Assembly (NCBI RefSeq): GCF_014126615.1
Contig: NZ_CP059896.1
Location: forward strand, 2,180,501-2,244,500
Source: Ciceribacter thiooxidans
Lineage (GTDB): Bacteria > Pseudomonadota > Alphaproteobacteria > Rhizobiales > Rhizobiaceae
Reading direction: 5' to 3'
Length of the DNA stretch: 64,000 bases
Both the position numbers and the translations under genes were made by a program. Below the pieces are notes generated by a model, which saw only the letters and a program-made list of their open reading frames with translations, ran no database searches and was not told where the DNA came from. Below, piece by piece: positions 9,059 to 18,818 of this stretch (position 1 is the stretch's first letter; each line of letters begins with the position of its first letter).

Positions 9059-11403
9059 TGGCGGTAACAGACCGCGGAAATATCAGAAGGCTGTTTCTGG
9101 CCCTGCTGACGAGTGCCGCTGTGTGCTCCTACCTGTCCTCGACGGTCGCTGTGCGCGCGCAGGACAGCGGGCAGCTGCGCAATCTCGAGCCCAGTATTCC
9201 CGAAGACGCAAAGCTTCTGCTCGCCGCCAACGAACTCGTCTATGACCGTGATGCCGAGCGCGTCATCGCGCGTGGCGCTGTACAAATCAATTATGCCGGC
9301 TATCAGATGGTGGCCCGGCAGGTTGAATACGACCAGAAGAGCGGTCGCATGACGGCCACCGGAAACATCGAGCTCGTCGAGCCGGGCGGCAACCGGCTCT
9401 ATGCCGACACAATGGACGTCACCGACGATTTCGCGGACGGCTTCCTCAAGGCGCTCCGGATCGAAACGACCGACAACACCCGCCTGGCCGCGGAAAGTGG
9501 TCAGCGCGTCGGCGGCCGGGACATCATTCTCAACAAGGGCGTCTATACGGCCTGCCTTCCCTGCGCCGATCACCCGGAACGGCCGCCGCTCTGGCAGGTC
9601 AAGGCCGAGCGCGTCGTGCAGAACGGCGAGACCCATACGATCCGTCTCGAAAAAGCCCGTTTCGAGCTCTTCGGCAGGACGGTCGCGGTACTCCCCTTCC
9701 TCGAAGTGCCGGATCATACGGTGAAGCGCAAATCGGGCTTTCTGTTCCCCGAGATGCAGACCTCGCAGAACCTCGGCTTCGGCCTGACGGTTCCTTACTA
9801 CATCGCGCTTTCCAACCAGCGTGACGCGACGATCCGCGCCACCGGCTTCACCAGCCAGGGCCTGCTTCTGGAGACGGAAGTCCGCCAGCGCTTCGAGAAG
9901 GGAACGGCGACGCTCCGCTTCGCCGGCATCCAGCAGCTCCACAGCGAAAATTTCGACGCCGGCACCAGCGACGCGCGCAGGGACCAGCGCGGGATGGTGG
10001 CTTCCAAGGGCGAGTTCAAGATCAATCCCCGCTGGACGTTCGGCTGGGACGTCATGCTGCAGAGCGACAACAACTTCGCGCGCACCTACAATCTCGACGG
10101 ACTCGACGGCACCACGCATGCCAACGACGTCTACCTGTCGGGTCTCGGCGAGCGGAACTATTTCGACCTGCACGGCTACTATTTCGACGTGCAGGATGCC
10201 GACCCCGAGAGCAACGCCGAGAAGCGCCAGCCGGTCGTGCTGCCGTCCCTCGACTACAGCTATGTGGCACCCGAGCCTGTGGCCGGCGGGCAATTGTCCG
10301 GTACGCTCAACTTCACCGGGCTGTCGCGTTTCAAAACAGACGAAGTCGACACGGATGCAGACGGCATCAGCGATCGCTTCCGCGGGCTCAAGGGATCGAT
10401 GAGCCGGATGACGGCAGAGACCGAATGGAAGCGGACATTCTCCGTTCCGGGCGGCCTTCAGCTCACCCCGCTGCTTGCTGCCCGCGGCGATGCCTACTGG
10501 CTCGATATGAACAGCCCGACGGGCTATACCGGCGATTACTACGACCAGGCGACCGCAAGCCGTCATATGCTGACGGCAGGGCTCGAGGCGCGCTATCCGA
10601 TCCTGATCACCACCGACAACAGCAGCCATATCGTCGAGCCGATCGCGCAGATCTATGCGCGCAACGACGAGCAGCTTGCCGGCCGGCTGCCGAACGAGGA
10701 TGCGCAGAGCTTCGTCTTCGACGCTACCAACCTCTTCGAACGTGACAAGTTTTCCGGTTTCGACCGCGTCGAAGGCGGCACCCGCGCGAATGTCGGCATC
10801 CGCTATACCGGCACGCTCGACAACGGTTTAGGCCTGCGTGCCATCTTCGGCCAGTCTTACCAACTCGCCGGCCTGAACTCGTTTGCGACGGATGACCTCG
10901 TCCATGCGGGCGCAGATTCCGGTCTGGAAACCGACCGCTCCGACTATGTCGGCATGGCGGGCATCGACATACCGAACGGCCTGACGCTGAGCGCCAATGC
11001 GCGTTTCGACGAACGAACGTTCGACGTGCGCCGCACCGATGCGAGCCTCGGCTTCACCAACGACCGGCTGCTGGCGAACCTTACCTACACGCAGATCGCC
11101 GCACAGCCTGAATACGGTTTCAAGGACAAGAACGACGAGCTGCAGGCGGCAAGTTCGGTCAAGGTCGACGAATACTGGTCGGTCTTCGGTTCGCTCACCT
11201 GGGACATCAACAACGCCACGATCAACCGCAAGGGGATCGGCATCTCCTATGCCGACGAGTGCACGATCTTCTCGCTGGTCTACTCCGACAAACGCGACCC
11301 GAACGACGAGTCCGCGAGCGACTGGACGATCGGCGCACGACTGACCTTCCGCACGCTCGGTGACGTCCGCGTCGGCAAGACCGACCTCGCCGGCTTCGAT
11401 TGA
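9058..11403 (+). CDS. lptD: LPS assembly outer membrane protein LptD
   Basis: This 781-residue outer membrane protein inserts LPS into the outer leaflet together with LptE. It has a signal peptide (LFLALLTSAAVCSYLSSTVAVRA), an N-terminal OstA jellyroll (about residues 60-190) and a C-terminal beta-barrel. The start is GTG 9058, which overlaps the lptG stop as TAGTG. An AGGAGG ribosome binding site at 9045-9050 decides it over the longer in-frame extension from 8992. The pair CLPCADH is of the alphaproteobacterial kind. Confidence 0.92.
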   Translation: MAVTDRGNIRRLFLALLTSAAVCSYLSSTVAVRAQDSGQLRNLEPSIPEDAKLLLAANELVYDRDAERVIARGAVQINYAGYQMVARQVEYDQKSGRMTATGNIELVEPGGNRLYADTMDVTDDFADGFLKALRIETTDNTRLAAESGQRVGGRDIILNKGVYTACLPCADHPERPPLWQVKAERVVQNGETHTIRLEKARFELFGRTVAVLPFLEVPDHTVKRKSGFLFPEMQTSQNLGFGLTVPYYIALSNQRDATIRATGFTSQGLLLETEVRQRFEKGTATLRFAGIQQLHSENFDAGTSDARRDQRGMVASKGEFKINPRWTFGWDVMLQSDNNFARTYNLDGLDGTTHANDVYLSGLGERNYFDLHGYYFDVQDADPESNAEKRQPVVLPSLDYSYVAPEPVAGGQLSGTLNFTGLSRFKTDEVDTDADGISDRFRGLKGSMSRMTAETEWKRTFSVPGGLQLTPLLAARGDAYWLDMNSPTGYTGDYYDQATASRHMLTAGLEARYPILITTDNSSHIVEPIAQIYARNDEQLAGRLPNEDAQSFVFDATNLFERDKFSGFDRVEGGTRANVGIRYTGTLDNGLGLRAIFGQSYQLAGLNSFATDDLVHAGADSGLETDRSDYVGMAGIDIPNGLTLSANARFDERTFDVRRTDASLGFTNDRLLANLTYTQIAAQPEYGFKDKNDELQAASSVKVDEYWSVFGSLTWDINNATINRKGIGISYADECTIFSLVYSDKRDPNDESASDWTIGARLTFRTLGDVRVGKTDLAGFD

Positions 11404-11512
11404 TCAAGGCGCCGGAACGGTCAGGCATGGGCGTATCGCGATCTTCCCTCCGATTATCCCGGACGAATGCAGGCGACATCCCGGCGCAAATGTCATTGTT
11501 TCGCCGCACGGA

Positions 11513-11540
11513 TTGTGCAATCCCTGCTGCACATTATACT
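11513..11540 (+). promoter_or_regulatory. Possible promoter before surA
   Basis: TTGTGC at 11513-11518 and TATACT at 11535-11540 are separated by 16 bases. The -35 part overlaps a small palindrome (GGATTG-TG-CAATCC). It lies about 60 bases before the surA start, in a 199-base gap. The -10 match is good and the -35 is weak. Confidence 0.35.
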
Positions 11541-11602
11541 TCGGTGGCCAACGAAATGCCGGGTCGCGTGAACACAAGCGCGCCCGATGGAAAGGAATGC
11601 CA

Positions 11603-12547
11603 ATGACTTTTGGCAAAAAGCAGACACGTATCCTGCTTCTCTGTGCGGCAGCGCTCGCCTTCACCGCAGCCCCCGGCCCCCTGCCTGGCCTTCCCGTAGC
11701 CCATGCGGCGAGCGAAGTCGCCGTGGTCGTCAACAAGACCGCGATCACCACGGGCGACGTCGCCAAGCGCATGGCCTTCCTGCGCCTTCAGCACCGTAAG
11801 GGCGACCTGAAGAAGATGGCGCGCGAAGAGATGGTCGACGAGACCCTGAAGCGTCAGGAGATCGCCCGCGTCGGCATGTCGGTCAGCACCGAAGAGGTCG
11901 ATGCCGCCTTTGCCCGTTTCGCGAGTTCCAACAAGCTCTCCGCCCAGCAGCTGACAGGAATCCTTAGCCAGGCCGGCGTCACGGCCGACCACTTCAAGGC
12001 ATATATCGCCGTCTCGATGAGCTGGCCGCGCCTCGTCAACGCCCGCTACGGTTCCCGCGGCAAGCTTTCGAGCCAGGAGGTCGCGACGCGTCTCCTGGAG
12101 CGCAAGGAAAAGCCGGTCACCACGGAATACTTCCTGAAGCAGGTGATCTTCGTCGTCCCTGCGAACAAGAAGGGCATCGTCGGCAAGCGCAAGTCGGAAG
12201 CCGAAGCCTCGCGTTCGAAGTTCCCCGGCTGCGATCAGGCGATGGAGTTCGCCAAGAACTATCGCGACGTGTCGATCCGCAACCTCGGCCGCGTGCTCGC
12301 GCCGGAACTGCCCGACGACTGGAAGCCGCTGATCGAGAAGGCGAAGGGTGCGACGACCGGAACGCGCGTCACCGACCGCGGCGTCGAGTATCTGGCGATC
12401 TGCAACCAGCGCCAGGTGTCGGATGACGTCGCGGCGGAAGTCGTCTTCCGCGCCGAAGACCTCGGCAAGGAGAAGCCGTCGGACAATCCGAACGCAAAGA
12501 AGTACCTCGATGACCTGCGCTCCAAGGCGCAGATCGTCTATCGCTGA
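11603..12547 (+). CDS. surA: SurA-type periplasmic chaperone/peptidyl-prolyl isomerase
   Basis: This 314-residue exported protein has a signal peptide (ILLLCAAALAFTAAPG, ending near HAASE) and the SurA N-terminal domain (VNKTAITTGDVAKRMAFL). The C-terminal part is parvulin-like in position but weakly conserved. SurA escorts outer membrane proteins such as LptD, its upstream neighbour. ATG 11603 is chosen because AAAGGA lies 7 bases upstream; ATG 11597 is a two-codon-longer alternative. The open frame upstream to 11360 is not needed. Confidence 0.82.
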   Translation: MTFGKKQTRILLLCAAALAFTAAPGPLPGLPVAHAASEVAVVVNKTAITTGDVAKRMAFLRLQHRKGDLKKMAREEMVDETLKRQEIARVGMSVSTEEVDAAFARFASSNKLSAQQLTGILSQAGVTADHFKAYIAVSMSWPRLVNARYGSRGKLSSQEVATRLLERKEKPVTTEYFLKQVIFVVPANKKGIVGKRKSEAEASRSKFPGCDQAMEFAKNYRDVSIRNLGRVLAPELPDDWKPLIEKAKGATTGTRVTDRGVEYLAICNQRQVSDDVAAEVVFRAEDLGKEKPSDNPNAKKYLDDLRSKAQIVYR

Positions 12548-12565
12548 TCCCCGGGGCAACCGACG

Positions 12566-13591
12566 ATGACACAGACCGAGAGCCTTCCTCTCGCACTCAG
12601 CCAGGGGGACCCGGCGGGTGTGGGTCCCGATATCGCACTTTCGGCCTGGCTGGAGCGGACGGTTCACGACGTGCCACCGTTCCTCTTCATCGGAGATCCG
12701 GCCGTTCTCGCCGTTCGTGCGAGGCAGCTCGACATCGACGTGCCGCTGAAAGAGACCGATGCCGCCGGTGCCGTGTCCGTCTTCTCCGATGCGCTCCCGG
12801 TGCTGCCGATTCCAACCGGCGTCGACGTGGTGGCGGGCAGCCCGCACGTTTCGACCGCCAAGTCGACGATCGCCGCGATCGAGGCGGCCGTCCAACTCTG
12901 CTTCGACGGCAAGGTGCGCGGCATGGTCACCAACCCGATCGCAAAGGCCGTGCTCTACGAAGCCGGCTTCGGCTTTCCGGGCCATACCGAATTCCTGGCC
13001 CATCTCGCGAGCCGCGCCACGGGGCAGACCTGCCGTCCGGTGATGATGCTTGCCGGGTCGAAGCTGAAGGCTGTGCCGGTCACCATCCATATCCCGATCA
13101 AGGATGTTCCGGCTGCGCTGACCGAGTCGCTGATCCTCGAGACCTGCCGCGTCACGGCCAAGGACCTCAAGGAGCGTTTCGGCCTTTCCTCGCCGCGGCT
13201 TGCCGTCGCCGGGCTCAATCCCCACGCGGGCGAAGGCGGGGCGATCGGGCTCGAGGACGAGGAGATCATCCATCCGGCGATCATGCAGCTGCGGGAGGAA
13301 GGAATCGACGCCTTCGGTCCGCTGCCCGCCGATACCATGTTCCACGACGAGGCGCGCCGTCGCTACGACGTCGCGATCTGCATGTACCATGACCAGGCGC
13401 TGATCCCGGTCAAGGCGCTCGGTTTCGACGACTCCGTCAACGTGACGCTCGGCCTTCCCTTCGTGCGCACCTCGCCCGACCACGGCACCGCCTTCGGCAT
13501 CGCCGGCACCGGCATCGCCCGCCACGACAGCCTCGTCGCCGCACTGAAGCTCGCTTCGGAGATCTCCCGCCCCGCGGGCGCCGCCTCCTGA
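12566..13591 (+). CDS. pdxA: 4-hydroxythreonine-4-phosphate dehydrogenase
   Basis: This 341-residue enzyme of the DXP-dependent pyridoxal phosphate pathway oxidises 4-phosphohydroxy-L-threonine. It has the metal-binding histidine motifs [17 protein letters not shown] and [11 protein letters not shown] and the N-terminal [13 protein letters not shown]. The length is normal. Its TGA overlaps the rsmA ATG by one base (TGATG). The order surA-pdxA-rsmA is widely conserved in proteobacteria, which supports all three calls. Confidence 0.95.
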   Translation: MTQTESLPLALSQGDPAGVGPDIALSAWLERTVHDVPPFLFIGDPAVLAVRARQLDIDVPLKETDAAGAVSVFSDALPVLPIPTGVDVVAGSPHVSTAKSTIAAIEAAVQLCFDGKVRGMVTNPIAKAVLYEAGFGFPGHTEFLAHLASRATGQTCRPVMMLAGSKLKAVPVTIHIPIKDVPAALTESLILETCRVTAKDLKERFGLSSPRLAVAGLNPHAGEGGAIGLEDEEIIHPAIMQLREEGIDAFGPLPADTMFHDEARRRYDVAICMYHDQALIPVKALGFDDSVNVTLGLPFVRTSPDHGTAFGIAGTGIARHDSLVAALKLASEISRPAGAAS

Positions 13592-14418
13592 TGGCGGCTC
13601 TCGACGGTCTTCCGCCGCTGCGCGACGTCATTCGTCGCCATGAGCTCGACGCCCGCAAGGCGCTCGGCCAGAACTTCCTGCTCGATCTCAACCTGACGCA
13701 GAAGGTCGCCCGCACCGCAGGCTCGCTCGAAGGCGTGACCGTGTTCGAGGTCGGTCCCGGACCGGGCGGCCTCACCCGCGCGATCCTCGCGCTCGGCGCC
13801 AAGAAGGTGATCGCCGTCGAACGCGACGCCCGCTGCCTGCCGGCGCTCGCCGAGGTGGCCGAACACTATCCCGGTCGGCTGGAGGTGATCGAGGGCGATG
13901 CGCTGAAGACCGATTTCGAGGCGCTCGTACCCGAAGGTCCGGTCAAGATCATCGCCAACCTGCCCTACAATGTCGGCACGCAGTTGCTGGTCAACTGGCT
14001 GCTGCCGAAGACCTGGCCACCGTTCTGGCAGTCCCTGACGCTGATGTTCCAGAAGGAAGTCGGCCAGCGCATCGTGGCGGACGAGGACGACGATCACTAC
14101 GGCCGCCTCGGCGTGCTCTGCGGCTGGCGCACCGACGCCCACATGGCCTTCGACGTACCGCCGCAGGCCTTCACGCCGCCGCCGAAGGTCACCTCGACCG
14201 TCGTCCATCTCATCCCGAAGGCAAATCCCCTGCCCTGTTCGGCGGAAAAGCTCGAGCGCGTCACGCACGCCGCCTTCGGCCAGCGGCGCAAGATGCTGCG
14301 CCAGAGCCTCAAATCCCTCGGCGGCGAAGCCTTGCTCGTAAAGGCCGACATCGACCCGGCGAGACGGGCCGAGACGCTGTCGGTGGAGGAGTTCGTCCGG
14401 CTGGCGAATTCGCTCTGA
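13591..14418 (+). CDS. rsmA: 16S rRNA dimethyladenosine transferase
   Basis: This 275-residue SAM-dependent methyltransferase dimethylates the two adjacent adenosines in the 3' hairpin of 16S rRNA during 30S maturation. Motifs: [10 protein letters not shown] near the start, the SAM loop [16 protein letters not shown], and the catalytic [11 protein letters not shown]. It is translationally coupled to pdxA (one-base overlap). A change of rsmA function is a classical route to kasugamycin resistance; this copy looks intact. Confidence 0.95.
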   Translation: MAALDGLPPLRDVIRRHELDARKALGQNFLLDLNLTQKVARTAGSLEGVTVFEVGPGPGGLTRAILALGAKKVIAVERDARCLPALAEVAEHYPGRLEVIEGDALKTDFEALVPEGPVKIIANLPYNVGTQLLVNWLLPKTWPPFWQSLTLMFQKEVGQRIVADEDDDHYGRLGVLCGWRTDAHMAFDVPPQAFTPPPKVTSTVVHLIPKANPLPCSAEKLERVTHAAFGQRRKMLRQSLKSLGGEALLVKADIDPARRAETLSVEEFVRLANSL

Positions 14419-14460
14419 GGGACGCCGCCCGACGCCGGGCGTGCAAAAAAATCGCCGGCA

Positions 14461-14487
14461 TGTCACATCGGGCGATGTCCACTCGTC
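14461..14487 (+). promoter_or_regulatory. Predicted ECF41 sigma-factor promoter
   Basis: TGTCACA at 14461-14467, exactly 16 bases, then CGTC at 14484-14487. This is the bipartite motif described for ECF41 sigma factors. It sits 33 bases before the start of an AhpD-like gene that is followed directly by an ECF41-type sigma gene, the normal target arrangement. A single operon under autoregulation is the simple reading. Confidence 0.72.
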
Positions 14488-14519
14488 ATGGTGTCGTAAC
14501 CAACAGAAGGATACGAACC

Positions 14520-14993
14520 ATGAGTGCAAGACTTGATATCTTCTCCGCCGCTCCCGCCCTGATGAAGAAGTGGATGGGCGTGTCGATGGATGCCGCCGCC
14601 AGCCTCGAGCCCAGCCTTATCGAACTCGTCAAAATCCGCGCCTCGCAGATCAACGGCTGCGCCAACTGCCTCAACATGCACACCGTCGAGGCCCGAGCGA
14701 AGGGCGAGAGCGAGCAACGCATCTATCTCCTCTCCGCCTGGCACGAGGCGCCGTGCTATTCCGATCGCGAGCGCGCCGCGCTAGGCTGGACCGACGCCCT
14801 GACCCGGCTCTCGGAAGGCCACTCGCACGACCGGGCCTACGAGGCGCTGAAGGCGCATTTCACGGAGGACGAACAGGTGAAGCTCACATTGATGATCAAT
14901 GTCATCAACGGCTGGAACCGTCTCGCCGTCGGCTTCGGCCTCTGGGTCGACCCCGCCGCGGCGAAAGCAGCCCAGACGGAGGTGGCGGCCTGA
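14520..14993 (+). CDS. Carboxymuconolactone decarboxylase / AhpD-like protein
   Basis: This 157-residue protein has the AhpD-type redox motif CANCLNMH (Cys47, Cys50, His54). Such proteins act as peroxidase partners or thiol oxidoreductases; the true substrate is unknown. ATG 14520 is preceded by AGAAGGA, which favours it over the longer frame from 14460. Its TGA overlaps the start of the sigma factor gene (TGATG). Carboxymuconolactone decarboxylases are one of the three gene types regularly found beside ECF41 sigma factors, and presumably this is the regulated gene. Confidence 0.85.
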   Translation: MSARLDIFSAAPALMKKWMGVSMDAAASLEPSLIELVKIRASQINGCANCLNMHTVEARAKGESEQRIYLLSAWHEAPCYSDRERAALGWTDALTRLSEGHSHDRAYEALKAHFTEDEQVKLTLMINVINGWNRLAVGFGLWVDPAAAKAAQTEVAA

Positions 14994-15850
14994 TGGCACC
15001 CCAGTCCCAGGAGGACGCGGCGGCGAGCTTCGACCCGCTGCGTCCGAAACTCATCCGCGTCGCCTACCGGATGCTCGGTTCGGTGGCCGACGCCGAGGAC
15101 GTGGTACAGGAGGCCTTCATCCGCTGGATGGGGGCCGACCGCCATGCGGTGCGCGAGCCGGAGGCCTTCCTCCGGCGCACGGTGACGCGGCTTTGTCTCG
15201 ATCAGCTGAAATCGGCAAGGCGCCAGCGCGAGACCTATGTCGGCCCCTGGCTTCCAGATCCGGTCGTCGAGGACGAGGAGGAAGAAGACGTCACGCTGCC
15301 GCTGATGCTGGCGCTGGAGCGTCTCTCGCCGCTCGAACGTGCGGCCTTCCTGCTGCACGACGTGTTCGGCCTGCCCTTCGAGGAGGTCGCCACCACGATC
15401 GAACGGGACCCGCCCGCCTGCCGGCAGCTCGCCACCCGTGCGCGGGGCCATGTGCGCGAGGCACGGTCACGCTTCCAGATCGACAAGGAACGCGGCGTCG
15501 AACTCGCCGAGGCCTTCTTCGCGGCCTCGCGCAGCGGCGACATGTCAGCGCTCGGGGCGATGCTCGCGGCCGACGTCAGCGTCCATGCCGACGGCGGCGG
15601 AAAACGCGCAGCGGCCGGCGCACCCATCTTCGGCTTCGAGGCTGTCATGATGCTGCATGATCATCTGGCCGAGCTCTTCCGGAAGAACGGCTCGCAACTC
15701 GTCCACGCCGGCTTCATCAACGGACTGCCGGGGTTCGTCTCGCTGGAGGCCGACGGCGAACTCCAGACGACGGCGCTCGATATCGTGGACGGGAAGATCG
15801 CGGCGATCTACGTCGTCCGCAATCCCGACAAATTGCGGCACCTGAATTAG
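14993..15850 (+). CDS. ECF41-type sigma factor with fused SnoaL-like domain
   Basis: This 285-residue protein has sigma region 2 at about 10-80 (AEDVVQEAFIRW) and sigma region 4 at about 105-160. A SnoaL-like C-terminal domain replaces a separate anti-sigma factor. Group markers are present: WLPDP at 86-90 in the linker, DGGGK at 200-204 and NPDKL at 277-281. In this group the fused domain tunes sigma activity. ATG 14993 overlaps the stop of the AhpD-like gene; the longer frame from 14570 is out of register with that gene and is rejected. No anti-sigma gene is adjacent. Confidence 0.88.
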   Translation: MAPQSQEDAAASFDPLRPKLIRVAYRMLGSVADAEDVVQEAFIRWMGADRHAVREPEAFLRRTVTRLCLDQLKSARRQRETYVGPWLPDPVVEDEEEEDVTLPLMLALERLSPLERAAFLLHDVFGLPFEEVATTIERDPPACRQLATRARGHVREARSRFQIDKERGVELAEAFFAASRSGDMSALGAMLAADVSVHADGGGKRAAAGAPIFGFEAVMMLHDHLAELFRKNGSQLVHAGFINGLPGFVSLEADGELQTTALDIVDGKIAAIYVVRNPDKLRHLN

Positions 15851-15854
15851 GGTC

Positions 15855-15877
15855 AGCCGGAGGCAATGCCTCCGGCT
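15855..15877. terminator. Terminator between the sigma factor gene and gmk
   Basis: A perfect 10-bp stem, AGCCGGAGGC / GCCTCCGGCT with an AAT loop, sits in the 28-base gap between two convergent genes. The flanking T runs are poor on both sides, so it may serve both directions as a weak terminator or 3'-end stabiliser. Confidence 0.65.
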
Positions 15878-15878
15878 G

Positions 15879-16535
<657 letters not shown>

Positions 16536-16538
16536 TGT

Positions 16539-17429
16539 CTACTCCAAATTCTGGACCTGTTCCCGGAACTGGTCGATGACGACCTTCAGTTCGATGCCGG
16601 CGGAGGTCACCGCAACGGCATTGGACTTGGAACAGATGGTATTCGATTCGCGGTTAAATTCCTGCGCCAGGAAATCAAGCTTACGCCCGATCGGGCCGCC
16701 TTCGGCAAGCAACTCCCGGGCGGCGCCGACATGCGCCTTCAGCCGGTCGATCTCTTCGCGGAGATCTGCCTTGGTGGCAATCAGCGCGGCCTCGGCGTGC
16801 AACCGGTCGCGGTCAAGCGAGGGTGCGCTTTCCAGCAAGGCCTGAAGCTGCGCTTCCAGCTTGCGGGCGATCTCTTCCGGCGAGCGTGACGGATCGGCCT
16901 CGACGCGACGGGCGAGCTCCTCGATCCTGTCGACGTGTCCAGCAAGGAGACGGCCGAGCGCCTCGCCCTCCCGCCGGCGCATGTCGCCGAGGGCGGCGAC
17001 TGCCTTGGAAAGGCCTTCGAGGATGGCGGCGTCACGCGCGGCGATGATCTCTTCGCTGTCGACTGCTTCGCGGAACTCGACGAGCCCGCGGATACCGAGA
17101 AGCGCATCGAGGCGCATCGGCGAAGGATCGACGACCGAGGAACCGAGCGCATCGCGCAGTTTGAGGACGGCTGCAAGCGCCTCCTCATTGACGACTGCCT
17201 CGACACGGTTCTCGCTGATGGTGACGGAAAGGGTCACCTGCAGATTGCCGCGAGACAGCGCCTCGGAAAGACGGTGGCGCACCTCGACTTCGAGGGCCTC
17301 CATGCCGCCCGGCAGGCGCAATCTTATATCAAGCCCCTTGCCGTTGACCGAGCGCAATTCCCAAGCCCAGCGGTAGCGCCCGCTGGTGCCTTCGCTTCGA
17401 GCAAAGCCGGTCATGGATTGCAGTGCCAT
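16539..17429 (-). CDS. yicC: YicC-family endoribonuclease
   Basis: This 296-residue YicC/YloC-family protein starts MALQSMTGFARSEG. Further family blocks are ELRSVNGKGLDIRLRLP near the N-terminus and the C-terminal domain ending GRKLDFLAQEFNRESNTICSK. The family was long uncharacterised and includes an endoribonuclease acting on small RNAs. ATG 17429 is chosen: GGAG lies 8 bases upstream and homologues begin there; the frame stays open to 17465. It lies between mltG and gmk in a conserved order. Confidence 0.9.
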   Translation of the reverse strand: MALQSMTGFARSEGTSGRYRWAWELRSVNGKGLDIRLRLPGGMEALEVEVRHRLSEALSRGNLQVTLSVTISENRVEAVVNEEALAAVLKLRDALGSSVVDPSPMRLDALLGIRGLVEFREAVDSEEIIAARDAAILEGLSKAVAALGDMRRREGEALGRLLAGHVDRIEELARRVEADPSRSPEEIARKLEAQLQALLESAPSLDRDRLHAEAALIATKADLREEIDRLKAHVGAARELLAEGGPIGRKLDFLAQEFNRESNTICSKSNAVAVTSAGIELKVVIDQFREQVQNLE

Positions 17430-17519
17430 CGCTCTACTCCGTAGGCTCTGAAGGACAGGGTTCATCCGGCGTTCGCCGTGCGGGCCGGAGCCCGGGAATG
17501 CGGAGCCGATATCGGGCTG

Positions 17520-18704
17520 CTAGTTGTTCGGCGGCGGAGCGTCCATCACCGCTTCGGGCTCGACGCCACGCTCGGCTTCGAGCTTGCGCCACTTCTTGAC
17601 GTTGGCGTTGTGCTCTTCGAGCGTCGCCGCGAAGACGTGTCCACCGGTGCCGTCGGCCACGAAGTAGAGGTCCTTGGTGCGCCAGGGATTGGCGACCGCT
17701 TCGAGCGCTTCCCGGCCCGGATTGGCGATCGGCCCCGGCGGCAGGCCCTTGACCACGTAGGTGTTGTAGGGCGTTTCCTTCTTCAGGTCCGACTGGTAGA
17801 TCGGACGGTCGGCCGGCTTTCCGTCGCCGCCGAAGAGGCCGTAGACGATCGTCGGGTCCGACTGGAGACGCATTCCCTTCTGTAGGCGATTGTAGAAGAC
17901 GGAGGCCACGTGGGCGCGTTCGTCCGGCTTGCCCGTTTCCTTTTCCACGATCGAGGCGAGCGTCACGAGTTCGAGCTTGCTCTTCAGCGGCAGGTCGGGA
18001 TCACGCTTCTCCCAGACCTGGTCGACGATCTTCTCCTGTGCCGCGATCATCTGGCTGATGATCTCGTCGCGCTTGGTGCCGCGGGAAAACTTGTAGGTGT
18101 CGGGCCGGAGCGCCCCTTCGGCCGGCAACTCCGCCGGCAGCTCGCCCTCGAGTACCGGATCTTCGGCAAGCCGCTTGAACATCTGCTTGACCGACAGCCC
18201 TTCCGGGAAAGAGATCGCATAGAGGATCGACTTGCCGGATTTCAGGAGATCCATGATCTCCTTCATCGAGGCCCCCGCCTTGATCTCGTATTCGCCCGCC
18301 TTCAGCGTCTCGTTGTCGCCGAGGTAGGTGGCCGTCACATAACGGAAGATGCGGGAATCGGTGACGACGCCGGTCCGCTCGAGATTGTTGGCGATCTCGG
18401 CAAGGCCCGCGCCGTTGCGAACGACGAAATTGACGTTCGCCTGCAGCGGCCCCCGCTCCTGGTACGCCGACATCACGTAATAGAAGCCGGCGACGGCGAT
18501 CACGAAAACCGTGACCGTCAGCGTCATCAGGAAATTGAGGAAGATCACCAACTGGCTGCGCGCCTTGCGCGAGCGTTTGGGAGGCGCCGGAACCCGTTCC
18601 GGCTTCAGCGCTTCGGTCGGCGATTTCGGAATGATCGGGCCCTTGGACGCGGGTTCCGCGGTACGGCCGGGCTCATTCCCGTTGTTGTGATCGATCTCGC
18701 TCAC
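17520..18704 (-). CDS. mltG: Endolytic transglycosylase MltG
   Basis: This inner-membrane lytic transglycosylase trims nascent glycan strands. It has a proline/lysine-rich cytoplasmic N-terminus, one membrane helix (LVIFLNFLMTLTVTVFVIAVAG), a LysM-like segment, and the YceG domain with the catalytic glutamate in ASIVEKETG and the conserved LPPGPIANPG. The start is taken as GTG 18704, because AGAGGAG ends 5 bases upstream; GTG 18710 is directly against that ribosome binding site. The protein is 394 residues. Confidence 0.9.
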   Translation of the reverse strand: MSEIDHNNGNEPGRTAEPASKGPIIPKSPTEALKPERVPAPPKRSRKARSQLVIFLNFLMTLTVTVFVIAVAGFYYVMSAYQERGPLQANVNFVVRNGAGLAEIANNLERTGVVTDSRIFRYVTATYLGDNETLKAGEYEIKAGASMKEIMDLLKSGKSILYAISFPEGLSVKQMFKRLAEDPVLEGELPAELPAEGALRPDTYKFSRGTKRDEIISQMIAAQEKIVDQVWEKRDPDLPLKSKLELVTLASIVEKETGKPDERAHVASVFYNRLQKGMRLQSDPTIVYGLFGGDGKPADRPIYQSDLKKETPYNTYVVKGLPPGPIANPGREALEAVANPWRTKDLYFVADGTGGHVFAATLEEHNANVKKWRKLEAERGVEPEAVMDAPPPNN

Positions 18705-18818
18705 CGGCACTCCTCTTCATTTCGGTCCAGCCGCTCTTTCGCCGGACATTGCGGCGAAAACCGGTATGCGGCATCCGTCCCGAAAGCGTCGTTCCGGCGC
18801 GCCCGGCCTGCCGGCAGG

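Noticed and set aside
14427..14448. Terminator after rsmA (GCCCG/CGGGC hairpin next to a run of A)
   Set aside because: The run is A on the plus strand, so it would only terminate minus-strand transcription, and no minus-strand gene is present.
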